A stretch of 64,000 bases of DNA from Lactarius indigo (taxonomy: Eukaryota; Basidiomycota; Agaricomycetes; Russulales; Russulaceae): contig JAFKAC010000012.1 in the NCBI GenBank assembly GCA_025766275.1, forward strand, positions 1,240,001 through 1,304,000, read 5' to 3'. The position numbers were made by a program, and so were the translations under genes. The notes beneath the pieces are model-generated. The model was given only the letters and a program-made list of their open reading frames with translations, did not search any database and was not told where the DNA came from. Of this stretch, positions 47,844 to 59,827 are shown in pieces. Position 1 is the first letter of the stretch. Each line of letters begins with the position of its first letter.

Positions 47844-49505
47844 ATGTCCACTGCGACTACTGAATCCTCCAAGAAGCCCCAATCAAAACCCAAATCTAAA
47901 GAAAAGCGCCAGGGACAGACAAAAGCCAGCGGGACGGAACGCCTCAAAACCATCGTGCGCAGATTACCACCGAATCTACCTGAGCACATATTTTGGCAGT
48001 CTGTGCAACCATGGGTGACAGACGACACCGTGCTCTGGAAGGAATTTTATCCTGGAAAATCGAGGAAGAGGTGAGTGTCAGAGATCATAATCTAAGGGCC
48101 TTATAAATACGCCGCATCGTAAGACAAAATAAGGAGGACGTGCATTCCCGCGCATATATTGCGTTCAAGACAGAGGAATACGTAGCAAAGTTCAGTCGAG
48201 AGTATGATGGTCATATATTCAAAGATAAAGCCGGTATGACCTTGTCCATACTGACTGGGGGCGAAACCAGTAATCTCGCTTTCACTAGGAAATGAATCGC
48301 AAGCCGTGGTCGAGTTTGCACCATATCAGAAGTTACCTTTGGACAAGAAGAAAGTCGACAGCAGGAACACTACAATCGATCAAGGTGCATTATATCTCCT
48401 CGACTCCCACTTCTTGCCTTATAAGCAATTTCAGATGAAGAGTATATCGCTTTCCTACAGTCCTTGGAAACACTTTCGACAAAGCCTTACGATGCTGACC
48501 AGCTCTTGGAAATGCTAGGTCCGTACCTTGCATACTTCGTGGGGTGCCCTTGCATTTTCTCACTCTCCTCTAGTTGCTTCGACTGAGCGTCCTTCTATGC
48601 CCGCATCCACGCCACTACTGGACGCCCTAAAGGCTGAAAAATCTGCGCAAAGGGACAAGGAAGCCATTCAGAGGAATCACCCCCACTACAAAGACGCCGT
48701 TCAAGCATCCAAGAAGGAAGAATCCAAGAAGAAGGCCGCCGTCGCCGCCGCCACGGCCAAACAAAGTGGTGACCCTGCCGCGCCGTTGGGCAAACGAGCA
48801 GCGAAGAGGGCTGCCGCTGCCGCCGCCCAGAAAGCATCTGCTCAGACTAGCGCGCCCATACCACCGAAGGCCGGAGGTGCACTTGCCGTACCCTCTACAA
48901 CCAAATCGCCTCCCTCTCCCAGCAAGAGCAAGTCCACACGGGCCAGTAAGCATCACGCATCGGCGCAAGCCCAATCATCCAAGTTGTCCCCTACTCCGCT
49001 CGACCCAGCCACGCAGGCAGCAGCAACTTCCAGTGCCCCCGCGGAAACTAGTGCCAGTGCGTCTTTACCGGCACCGGCACCTGTAACTGCCACAGGATCC
49101 AATGAATCTGGAAGGCGCACGCGACCAGTCCTCGGCCTTGCGTCTCGACAGTTCGAGGTCGCTCTCAGTGGTGCAGGCGTATCCAAGGGCAGCAGGCGGG
49201 ACCGCGGAGCCGAGAAGGAGAAGGAACCCGCTAAGGATGGTCCCCCACGAGAGAAGAAGGATGGCGGCAGCAGGAAAAAGAAGGAAGACGACACTCCTGC
49301 GCGAAACCCTGTGCTCGTACCCCAGCCGGGCGTCTTGCCTGCCCCGACGATCCTTCAACGCGAGGCGAAGCCGCCGCCGCCACCACGTCAGTCTCAGCAG
49401 GCGTCGCCAGACACCAGCACTGCCACACCCTCTGGGCGCAAGCGGGGCAGAGGTAGGGGCAGAGGTGGGAACAGAGGGGCAGCCCCACCCCCGGCAGACT
49501 CGTGA
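47844..49505 (+). CDS. UPF3: Nonsense-mediated decay factor UPF3
   Basis: Upf3 links exon-junction or ribosome signals to Upf2/Upf1 in mRNA surveillance. The RNP-like Smg4/UPF3 domain reads ERLKTIVRRLPPNLPEHIFW then WVTDDTVLWKEFYPGK, SRAYIAFKTEEYVAKF, DGHIFKDKAG, AVVEFAPYQKLP and EEYIAFLQSLE. The rest is low complexity: Ala/Lys-rich, then Ser/Pro-rich, with basic runs (SRRDRGAEKEKEP) and an RG-like end (RKRGRGRGRGGNRG). Introns are confined to the domain-coding half; the C-terminal half is one exon. The C-terminal exon-junction-complex motif of animals is not obvious. Nucleo-cytoplasmic shuttling is inferred. Confidence 0.9.
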
Positions 49506-50596
49506 TCGGACATTGCATTCACATCAAAGGATTAGGCGCAATATACGTGGTATGTCCTTATTTCCATCATTGGTCCGACGAAAACGCTGATTCACGACAT
49601 CTTCCGCTCGTATCATTAGCGAATACTGGTTCGTATGCAGGTCGCTCTATCTCTACGCTAGAAACCGGCTCAGGACGTGTTTCTGGTTCTGAGCGGGCGT
49701 TTTAGTACTTCCTTGCTATGAACGGATTTTTGATGGCATGGCACAGATGCATGTGGGCTAGTGCTTTGCGTTGGTAGGGCTAAGTTTAAGGCCAAGAGCA
49801 CCTGTCATTGGTAGCATAGATACTGTACAGTAATGTTCGCTCATGCTTGAAACCTCTTCCGGGGAATGCCGTGTCGGGGCTGAAAAACCCCCATGTGTCC
49901 TCGTTCGGTCCATCACAAGAACTCACAGTAACGCTCAAGTAGATGATACGGCCGATCTTGTCGTGGATTCATGTCATACAGTGAGTCTACATTTTGGTTA
50001 CTCCGTCTCCCGGCGATTTCTGCGGCCTCGAATGATGAGTACAAATCACACAAATCAAGCTCAACAGTCTTATGGAAAATTTTCCATCTGCTGACCTTAT
50101 TCTGCAATCCTGATTCACTTCACTATCCGTTGTTCCGTGTTTCATAGTATGCTCATTTGTCCGTTTTTAGAGGATTTTAACACAAGGTTCAAGTCTTGGT
50201 CTTCCCTGATGGTATCTAGGGTGTGCATGTGGGGCGAGTTGTTATTTCTATTACCGTCGATACGCCATGCCCTCGCTGGTCAATCGTCAATTTTTACGGG
50301 TCTAGAAGCGGGCAGCATGACAACAGGCCTCGTTTCGAGTACACCTGAGTTAGCTCACTGTGCTTTGCACAAGTCTCAGATGACGCCCAATTCTTTTACA
50401 CTGCGCCTGAATATAGGCCAGAATCATGACAACTCGACAAGAAAGTCAGACCTTGAAATATATGTTCCCTAGACACACATCGCTGCTGACACTGTGGATG
50501 AAATAGTAGCATGGAGTCGATAATTATGCTGTTTCGTACAATTCGGTACAAATGATACAGGTAACTCGATCGAGCGGAGCCAAATGGACTTGGCTC
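49506..50596. other. Convergent gap between UPF3 and SYF2
   Basis: About 1.1 kb between two convergent stops. A 111-codon open frame at 50137-50472 has no support. No repeats were noted. Confidence 0.45.
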
Positions 50597-51786
50597 TCAT
50601 AAAGCTGTTCCACGCTCGAAACTGGCGCGGATCTCTGCGGTATATTTGTCGTAGTAACGCGCAATCTTTGAAACAGAAATCAGCGAACATTGACGGCCGC
50701 GAACGGGAGGTGGTTGTTACCTTTTTGTTGAAGATGCGATTCTTCTCATTGATATAAGTAACATCTCCTGAATCCTCGTTCGGGCGCTTTCTCGAGAACT
50801 TGCGTCGCTTGTCGATACTTTTTGAAGTAATCAATCAACGGACAAGAAAGAATGGACGATGTAACAACGTACTCTTGATTAATCTTGCCGATGACGCGGT
50901 CGATCGCCTCATCCGAAGGTTTGTTATCAGCATATAATAAGCTGTTCGCATCGCGGTAGAGGCTCTCTGATGCCAGTTGCTGCTGATGAGCAGTCGGGAC
51001 CAACTGGAAATCCATGATCAAAATTTTTGAAAAGAACACAGGATCAACAATGGCTCTACCTGAGAGCCCGAGGCTTGTGCAGGGTCGAAGCCCGTCAATG
51101 AGAACGATGAAGACCCGCTTTGTGAAAGCGTCCCAGGTGCAAGTCCCATCGCAGTCTCCTTTTGTCTATTGTAAACCTCTAAATCTGGCTTGAGCTTATC
51201 GACGTCCTTTTTGTATTTCCGTCGTGCCGCATGCGCATCGTCTACGAATGAGCCAGGAAACAACCGGTCAACAAGGTCAGTGAGAGAAAGGGAATATCGA
51301 ACGCACCATGGAACTCAAAGTCGGCTCTTCGTGCTTTCCTCGCGAGCTTCTTCTCCCATTCTTCGTTCTCCTCGATGGTCCACTCCCAGTTCTTCTGCCT
51401 CTCGACGTCCTCGCCCCGCTCCTCCGCATCCGCTTTCAACCGAAGTGTCTCGGCCAACTTGCGCTGCTTTTCGAGACGCGCAAGGTCGCGCGCAGCACTC
51501 TTGATCCTTGACGACTCTTCAATTACCGAGGCACGGTTCGCAAGTGCGGATGATTGCTGGTGCCGTGTCGTTGGCATTGGACTGGACAACATGTGACGAT
51601 GAGACGCACCATTTTGGCTCTGAGTTGTCGCATCTTTTCTCTCCTCTCCTCCATCGTAATGGACTTTCCATTTGCTTCGTCTTGGTCTTGATTCTCGGGG
51701 TCCGATGCGTCATCTCGAGGGGGGGCATCCTCAACTTCCGGTGTTTGTGGTTCTACCTCAGGCTCTGTATTTCCCTTTGGGCTCAT
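50597..51786 (-). CDS. SYF2: Pre-mRNA splicing factor SYF2
   Basis: Syf2 is a small, basic component of the Prp19-associated complex in the activated spliceosome. An acidic N-terminus (MSPKGNTEPEVEPQTPEVED) is followed by MEERREKMRQLRAKM, then KNWEWTIEENEEWEKKLARK, DDAHAARRKYKKDVDKLKPD, LEVYNRQKETAMGLAPGTLS, LYRDANSLLYADNKPSDEAI, DKRRKFSRKRPNEDSGDVTY and INEKNRIFNKK. The last exon reads IARYYDKYTAEIRASFERGT. Order and content match the SYF2 family across its length. Several introns splice in phase. Nuclear. Given the intron density here, it is a core housekeeping gene. Confidence 0.94.
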
Positions 51787-52035
51787 TTCGACGATGAAAA
51801 ATGGGACTTCTGAGGTCCAAAAGGGTGCTCGAAGAGTATGATAGAAAGGGGTATCGAGTCAAGAATCAAGCGTTCCACTGTGCAACTCGAACAGCACCGC
51901 ACACTGGAGCTGGCACGTGATGTGTGAGAATCAATATCCTATTTTAGTATACCAAAACATGTCTACGTAGCAGGACCGTGACTGAAGAGTTCGTGTAGTA
52001 TAGTACGATAACAATATACAGACCAATCGCCCGGC

Positions 52036-54158
52036 TTAGTGATGCTGTGCGCGCTTACTCGCAAGACGTATGCGCTCTCCGTAATAGTACAGGAGAATCG
52101 GAATAGGAATGAATGCGCAAGAAAGGAACGCAAGCAGAGTGCTCGCCCACCCCACACCTAGGTTGTGGTACATTGCAGCTCCAAATAGCGGGAATCCCGC
52201 ACCAAATGCAGAGCGAACGAGGTCATTCCCTGCAAGTACACTCGCCGTATATGCTGGGTATGCGTCCGTGAGGTAATTCAGCACCGCGTTCTACGGAGCG
52301 CGCAAGTCAGTCTCGGCATCAGCGCCCATTGGCAAAGTGAAACTCACAAAGAGAAGGAGACCGGCAATGGGGAATAGTCCCGAGCCCAGGATTGGTACAA
52401 TCCAGTGGACGCTTGGTCGAGAGGACCAGCCGAACCAAAATAAGCAGATCGGGACGAAGAATGAACCAACGATGGCGACAGGCATCCGTTTCTCGGGTTT
52501 AATTTGACCGTTCTCGTCAAACATCTTCTCTTGAACGTTATAGAGGTAGTAAAAGAACGGGGGAAGCGTGATGAATATCCCGCCTAATATGCCGAGAAAT
52601 GCGAGGCCGAGGAATTGTTCCTTGAAATGGTAGATCTCGACGAAGACGACTGGGAACGATTCGAACCAGAGATAGAAGAGGGCATAGATTAGTCCGATGT
52701 AAAGGTTGAGCAGAAGAACGATGGGCTCCTGGAAATTGAGTGTGAACGGTCGAACCAACACCTGGGTGGCGATATCGCGTCCGGTCATGCTCTCGGCCTC
52801 GATTTCGGGTAGCGATTTGAGTCGTTTGTCGCCTGTGGCTTTCCGAAGACGTTTTGCGCGGCGATAAAGGATGTTGGAGGAAGAGGTTTCGGGGAAGAAG
52901 AAGAAAAGAAGAGTGAGGGTGAAACCACCCAACCACATCAATTCCCATATCGTCCATCTCCAACCCTTCTCATGAGCCGCAAAACCGCCGACAAGGGGCC
53001 CCATCGCGGGGGCGGCTACAGCGAAGGCACTCCAGACGGTGATGCCGTACGCCCGCTTCTTTGGAGTGTATATGTCTGCAACGGTGGCGCCCCCTGTTGC
53101 GAGAACTGGCGACCCGACGAAGCCCGTAATGAAACGGAATGCCATAAGCATGCCAAAGTTCGTCGCTAGCGCTGTTGGCACCTGGAGGATGACATATAGG
53201 AATAGAGTGAATAAGTAGATGGGCATGCGCCCGATGTAAGGCATCTCGCTCATTGGCGACCAAAGCATAGGCCCTGCCAGACAAAGAACAATTGAGCAAA
53301 GTACTAATTTTAGACATCAATGCGCAGCGTACCGAGTCCATAACCTGCCACGAATAAGGTGAGCCCAAGGGTTGCAGCGACTAAGCCGACATGGAACTCC
53401 TGCATAACGTCCACAATACCCGCGGTATAGATCGCCGAACCAATGTAAACAGAAAACGTCAAAAGGCAGACTTGAAACATGACCCAGATTTTTTTCGTCC
53501 GTGACCAGTTCATCGGGTTCTTGGGAAGAGAATCAGTAATGCCACGTAAAGGAAGCGAAGGCTGATCTCGACATACTTCTGGGTCATCAGGACCATTCCA
53601 AGTGACCAACAAAGAACCGGCCTCATCTTTGCCAGACTTTGGTTGCTCCTTCGCCCCCACGATAGTCAGAGAGGACTGTAGAGCTGCCGACTGAGTTTTA
53701 TGCGCTTCCTGGTCGTCAAACACTCCGAAGCCGCGTCTTGGAGGGTACAGTGGATTATCATTTTCCTCCAACCCAGGTCCTAGAGTGAGAGTGGATTGTA
53801 GAGCTACTGGTTTGATTGCGTGTGCTTCCTCATCGAACGCCTCAGAGTCGCGCCCTCGAACGTTTAGTGGATCGTCGTGGTCTTCCGCACGTGCTAAAGT
53901 CAGAGTGGATTGTAGAGCCACCGATTGGGTTACATGTATGTCTTGTACGCCGAACGCTCCGAAGCCGCCTCGAACGTTTGGTGGATCATCGTGATCTTTC
54001 GTTCCATGTCCTATCGTAGTTTCCGATGACTTCATCCTTCTGATTGTCTTTTGATAAACGTCAGGCGGGTCCATCTCATCGAGATGGCGGAAGTACGTCG
54101 GTCCTAGGACAGCGCGGACGACAACAGCAAAAAACGTGTCGTGAAATAACCCAGACAT
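52036..54158 (-). CDS. MFS transporter (DHA1/polyamine-drug type) with repeated N-terminal tail
   Basis: A 12-TM major facilitator of the fungal drug:proton antiporter 1 / TPO type. The N-terminus (SGLFHDTFFAVVVRAVLGPT) matches the conserved cytosolic start of this group. NPMNWSRTKKIW precedes TM1. The family motifs are FVAGYGLGT, GPMLWSPMSEMPYIGRMPIY (part), GSPVLATGGATVADIY, AMGPLVGGF and ETSSSNILYRRA, and the C-terminus has DAYPAYTASVLAGNDLVRS. Introns lie between TM2 and TM3 and after GLLLF. Unusual is the tail of about 120 residues between the start motif and TM1, built of three related units of 38-40 residues. Plasma membrane location is inferred; the substrate is unknown. Confidence 0.9.
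53640..54010 (-). repeat. Three tandem copies of a 114-120 bp coding repeat
   Basis: In the MFS gene, the core ALQSTLTL recurs three times (last copy ALQSSLTI) with acidic flanks (DHDDPPNVRG, DHDDPLNVRG, ENDNPLYPPR). The spacing is 38 and 40 residues. On the + strand the shared string TGTAGAGC lies at about 53679, 53799 and 53912. Confidence 0.85.
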
Positions 54159-55194
54159 AATGGTCGTGCGAGGCGTGAGACACAGTGAGGAAAAGTAGGG
54201 CCAGTAAACGCGGGCATGAAGCCTAGTTTATAAGAACTTAAGTGCGAAATCCACGGAGAGCAAGGAAGGCTGTTGTGCTGACACAGATAGAAGTGATGAG
54301 GGAGTAACGGAAATTGACTAAGAGAGGCGCCGGAGGTAACGGCGCACAGTCAGGAATTGAGTAGCACGGGGCTATAGTGGATCTCCAATAGCATAGCCAC
54401 ACTGGCACCACTACGCCAAGTTGCCCAGTAGGATGGCGAGCGTATTATATTCCTTTTGGGGGAGGAGAGCTACTAATTTAGGTCAGTCTGATGACAAACA
54501 GTGTCGATGGAGCGGAAACAGACAATAAGTGGCCGTTGGACTTGGGCTTGAACAGCTGGAAACGTCAGAAACCCAGTTCGTTGTCGGGATCACGGAACCA
54601 GGGTAAAACCATTACTCGGGAAGGCTACTCATGGACCATGTTTCAAGCTTCAAGCTTCGGCATAGAACGAAGCACTGTCGCTTGCATGGACGCTTGGTCG
54701 ACGCGTTCAGAAAAACTAATAAATCGGGCTGGGTCTTCTGAGTTCTAGTCAGAACATCGAGCACTGGACACTCGGCGCTCTGTGTATAACGACGGTTAAG
54801 AAGCTTGATGAAGGTGCAAGTGCGATCACGGTGGTCGCACTGCGCTACTTGATTACCATACTTGTGATCCGAGTCGGGGGTTGGGCTTTCGCTTGATTTA
54901 AGCCTATATTTAGGGCTCGTCTCAATTCAAGGCAGCTCTCTCGAGCACTGAATGGCACGTAAACATTCTTCGACTTCTTTTCAGGACCGGGTATCATTCG
55001 TAATTCTGACCCTCTTCTTTCCAGTCAATGAGCAAGGCTGAATTAGATGACTCGACCAACATCAGAACCGTATGTGACAAAAATGCGAGAATATGAGCGC
55101 AGGTGCACTAGGGAAGCCTTAGGGCTAAGAAACCCGCCATATCAAGTGTACAGGCTGTCGCAGCGTTGAATTAAAGGACCGTCGCCATCATCGC
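54159..55194. other. Intergenic, no gene seen
   Basis: About 1 kb holding the MFS promoter side and the CaM kinase 3' flank. No coding pattern. Confidence 0.45.
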
Positions 55195-57221
55195 CTATGA
55201 GCCCTCCACTGACATGTTTCTCATTGTGGATACCAGGTCAGCCCCTTTCTGCGGTCCTTCGTCGACTGTCTCATCATCTTGGTTGTGATGATGCACAATC
55301 TCACGGCCCTGCCAGTTGGTATTAGGTGGTGCTCGTAAACAGTGTGAAAGACAACAAACGTACTTCGTCGACGTTCTCCTTCTCGGATTCTTCTTTATAT
55401 TTAGCAATATTTGCTTCGAGTTCGCCTGTGGGAGAAAGAGAAGCAAGTGTCGACATACGCTTCATCGCCGCAATTCCCCACACGGCGCGACGGACTGCGA
55501 GAAATCGCATGAGCATGACACCGACGAAAGCAAGGCGCCACAGAAACTCACAGCGCGTCTTAGCGTCCAAACGTTTCTGGATATGCGGGAGTAGGTCTGT
55601 AGGACCACCGGTTGGGCTTTCGGGATCGGGGACGAAGTGCGGCTTCTCGTCTGAGAGCCACCGGTGTTGCAGCATCTCTGTCGCAGTCGGGCGCTGGGTA
55701 GGGTCTGTCGTCAGACATGCACTGACGAAGTCTCTCGCAGTCTTGGACACATTTGCCCAATACTCCTCTGTTCGGCGTAGGTGAGATGGGACGCATAATG
55801 AATTCATACAACGCACCCGGTTCGAATTTGTAGTCCCCTGCAATAATGGCTTCCATCTCCTGTTGCTGGTTTTCACGGTCGAATGGCGTGTACCCAGCGA
55901 GTAGGAAGTATGTGATCACGCCCATAGCCCATATGTCCACTGGTCTCCCATGACCCGCTGCACAAAACGATTATTCGTTAGTCTGCATGTCTCGCGATAA
56001 GGTCTGTGGTACCACATACTCTTCTTAAAGATCTCAGGAGCCATGTATCCCGGGGTTCCACAAATTTCGGTGAGTAAATGGAAACGCTCTTCTTCCATGA
56101 CGCGACTTAACCCGAAGTCGGCAATCATGATGTCTGCATCCTCAGAGGGGGTGCGGAAGAGTAGGTTCTCGGGTTTAAGGTCACGATGAACGATGTTACA
56201 CTCATGAATGTACTGGACGGCTTTCATGATCGTTCGCACCAAGTCGGCCGCGTCACTACGAGTGTGTCAGGAACGGGGATAAACCACGAAATACTCCACA
56301 TACGGTTCATGGTAATTGCCCTTGGCACATATCCTGTCGAAAAGTTCTCCACCAGTGCACAGGTCAAAGCAGAGGTACAAGTTATTGGTTGTCTGCCTTT
56401 GCTAGTTAGGGGCACGTTTCGCAAACACGATGTGGAGATGACCTCGAAATAATCGTGCAACGTGACGATATTCTTATGACCACTGGACACACGTTTCAAC
56501 ACCGCAATCTCGTTCCGTACCTGGAGCTATGTCAGATATCGCACTACAAACGATGATAACACTGTGGTCGCCGCACCATGAACTCTCGACCCTCCATGAG
56601 CTTTTTGTTGATTACCTTACAAGCATAGTACTTTCCCGTTTTGATATGAACAGCTTCCTTTACTATCGCATAAGTTCCACTACCGAGTGTCTTTCCTGTG
56701 CGGTACTGATGATTACCGTGATCAAAACCACGATTTCCGTTATTAGTGAACGAAGTCACCTGGCACGGGACGGTTACTGGAGCATTTGGCATCTCTAATG
56801 GAGGTCTAGGTGACTTTGGGCGGGCGAGGAAGGGGTACGAAAGCGCAACGGGTGCAAGAAACAAGATTGCCAAGAGTGAGTAGCCATCCTATAAATGGCA
56901 TCATTGCGGACCTACCGTTTCGGCGCTTCGCGTCGGCAGCGCCGGAGCATCGCGAGTCCTCTCTGTGACGTCCGGCGCCGATTCGGGCCGTGGCGCACTG
57001 CCTTGTTCACTGCCAACACTGGCAACTGTCGCACTCGTCTGGTCGTTGGTGCGGACCCCTTTTGTAGCCGTCCCGGACGAGCTGGCAGAGCCAGAGCGAT
57101 ACCCAGAATCTTTTTGACGATCTCGCAGCGACGGTACAGCAGGGAACTTGTTGGCAATCTTGCGCGGTAACTTGTTGATAGAGCTAGGGGAGGACTGACT
57201 CTGGCTTTGGTTGTTCCCCAT
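55195..57221 (-). CDS. Calcium/calmodulin-dependent protein kinase
   Basis: A CAMK-group Ser/Thr kinase. Start MGNNQSQSQSSPSS, a likely N-myristoylation site. A Ser/Arg-rich region follows, then the kinase domain: GKTLGSGTYAIVKEA (Gly loop), YYACKVINKK (Lys), IVHRDLKPENLL (catalytic loop), ADFGLSRV (DFG), GTPGYMAPEI and DIWAMGVITYFLLAGYTPFD (part), RPTATEMLQHRWL. After it comes FRRAVWGIAAMKRM, which fits an autoinhibitory/calmodulin-binding helix. The end is STMRNMSVEGS. Introns splice in phase. Family membership is clear; orthology to yeast CMK1/2 is inferred. The Met at 57221 is used because it gives the MGxxxS motif; an upstream Met at 57275 is less likely. Confidence 0.9.
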
Positions 57222-58752
57222 AGGAGTCGATGGTGGCAGGTTGGAAAGCAGGGGGAATCTGCGGCGCTTATGCAAGTGTGTACGTATTTATGCCTGTCTA
57301 CGACCTTAGCCCTGAATAGCGCGAGGCGCTGTCTCATCGTGGTCTATAGCCGGTATTATAGATGCAGCAGTGCACACCTATGTATCTGCATGGACTTGGG
57401 CCCTAATCCCAGAACTTCTTTTGAACTCGACCGTGTGCACCATCATCGCCACCCAATGCTGTCCAAACGGAAGCTCGCCACTAAGTCACCCCTATCGTAT
57501 GCTGCGAAACGCCCAGCCTTTGTCAGCACCACTTTTGGCATCTAACTGATGGTTGCAGCACAGCATAGTTTTTACCCCTTGTGACGAACTAAACAATTAT
57601 CATGTGTTCTTGCTTCGCGATAGAGCATGCACAGACACACACAGCCGAATGGTTAGACGCTACTAGCTGCACTCAAGTCGCTCACCCCATGCGAGAAACT
57701 TTGCATGTGATCCGCGAGCAGGTATCGAGATGGATGAGAGCAAGTCCGATTCTGAACCTTGCAATCGTAAAAGCGTCAGCGCGTCACGGCAGAAACCACG
57801 GGATCCATTTCTGTTGACTGGAGGTATCATCCGGAATGCTCACAGATACACAGCCATCAATCAGTTCCAGTGGGGTCAAACAATTGGCTGTGCAACCACG
57901 TTCGATATCGTATTGTTCAGATGGCGGAGTACAGAGAACCAACGAGACAATTAATCACAATGACAGGCGCAATCATGTATCTCATTCCAAGGTGAATATA
58001 GGATCGGTATGTGTGGCTATTCTTAGACCACGGATACACCCGGGGCTCTGCGGAGGATATAATTAGTTTCTGCGACAAGACTAGTGATGAGGGTATTCAT
58101 TCAAGTTACACTTCGATAAGGAGTGTAGGTGACCTTTATTCTATCATAGCCCACAAGCGAATCTCAAAATGCCTGATTTTGGACATGTTGTGACCAATGT
58201 TTCTTTGTGTCGCACGGACATTTCGGACACTGGTTTAGATAGCTTCGACGAATAGACCCACTAGTTCAATGGCTAGGCCTGTCCAGGTCAGAACTGATTT
58301 GGTCTCATCTCTCCTGAGCTCAAGCCCCGATCCACATTCACAGCCTGCGCTGAAACGGGCAAGGTCAACATGCCATCGCCAAGTTCCGCCCTTGGTTCTG
58401 CCAGTGACCGAATCACTCTGCTCTGGCCTGGTCTGCAAGGCTCGGTGAGCGGTCCCTCGCCACATTACGATTAAGTCTTTACAACTTGTCTAGTGCTATT
58501 AGCCGAGCCTGTTGCGTACCCCCTGAAAGCAAGCATAACGTCATACCGTCTGTGGGGTGAGTACGAAGGTGGCGTTATGGTAGTACTATATATAGCTACT
58601 AGTGTATCGCAACTCTAGTGGACGTAAAGTTTGTCCAGTGTAGTGCGCTATGCAGCACAGTAACCACATGATCCGTTACGCATACAGCGATGTCGTTATT
58701 TGTATCATATACAAAATATCCTAAACGATTGATACACTTGGTCCCTAGGAAA
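57222..58752. other. 1.5-kb stretch, no gene seen
   Basis: Short unsupported frames only. A TATATATA-like string near 58588-58596 has no gene to serve nearby on either strand that I can identify. Confidence 0.4.
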
Positions 58753-59827
58753 TTACATCCTTCGAACGGCCCACTCGAGCCTCTTGAGGGTCAAGCCATC
58801 TCTCGTCCTGACCCCGACGTCATAATCAAATTCTACTAGACGCGCTTCAACTTTGACGGAGCCTTTCGGGAATACGACACCATCCCATAACGCCACCCAC
58901 GATGAAGGAGAGTGGCAGAACTGCCGAGGATGCGAGACGTTGCCCTCAAATTCGAGAAAACCAACCTCTGCAAGGCCAGTAGACCAGCCGAATATGCTTG
59001 CGCCACTAACGTTAGCGAGAAGACTACCTAAGGTCACCGCAAGCGCCAGCTGTTGCTCATCGGAAAACAGATGGAATACTGCCGCTGCATGGATAGCCAT
59101 AACTTGGCCACGTAGCTGGTTCAGCGAGCTAAGATTCGTGAGGTCAGGTATGTTCTCGGCTGGAGGTCCAGGAGTAACGTGCGCCGGATTTAGTAGATCT
59201 GCCTGGACGAACACCGCAGGAAATGATGCTGCTGAGGATCGGAAGAGCTTATGGCCCAGGTCCCAGAACCCTGTACGGGGCTTATCAGCACTCCTTGGTT
59301 CAGGCGGCACCAGGCTGCTACTCACCACCCACAATATCGGTCGCAATGATCTGGTTCACCGGCCAACCGTCTAGTGCTGCCTTGCGTGTATCGGCCCCGA
59401 CTGTGACAATTAGCCCCGTCACTAACACTGAGGTGGTACTAATAGGCTCACAGCAACACCCGACGTCCAACAACACTCCTCCGTTATCACGTCCAAGGGC
59501 AAGCACATCCGCGTATCCTGGAAGAGAAGCGATCATAGTCCTTCAATAAATCTACTCGTCAACTTGGGTCATGTGAGTAGCGTTGTTGGAGTCACCTTGC
59601 GAACGTATAAGAACCGATTGTACTATATGGGAACACCTGCAATCGCCGTCAATGAGAACATTTTTACCTGTATATCACATTTGCCTGCTTACTTCGAATG
59701 CCTCTGTAGCAACCGCCCGAATGTGATCGCGGAGCTCCTGTGAGCCGCTTATTCTAGTCGTGGCTTTGAAGAAAGCCTCATTATCTGAATCTAGTACGAG
59801 CAAGGATGGATCAAGTGGGGGGGGCAT
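58753..59827 (-). CDS. SAM-dependent methyltransferase, fungal class I
   Basis: A small-molecule methyltransferase of the type often found in fungal secondary metabolism. It starts MPPPLDPSLLVLDSDNEAFF, then ELRDHIRAVATEAFE, VFPYSTIGSYTF, MIASLPGYADVLALGR, and GGVLLDVGCCFGADTRKAAL (SAM motif I). GWPVNQIIATDIVG, GFWDLGHKLFRSS and FVQADLLNP follow, then IHAAAVFHLFSDEQQLALAV and GLTLKRLEWAVRRM. Exons splice in phase; an intron splits the SAM motif between CC and FGAD. The length (about 290 residues) matches this group. No polyketide synthase, peptide synthetase or terpene cyclase lies in the window, so it looks solitary. The substrate is unknown. Confidence 0.85.
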
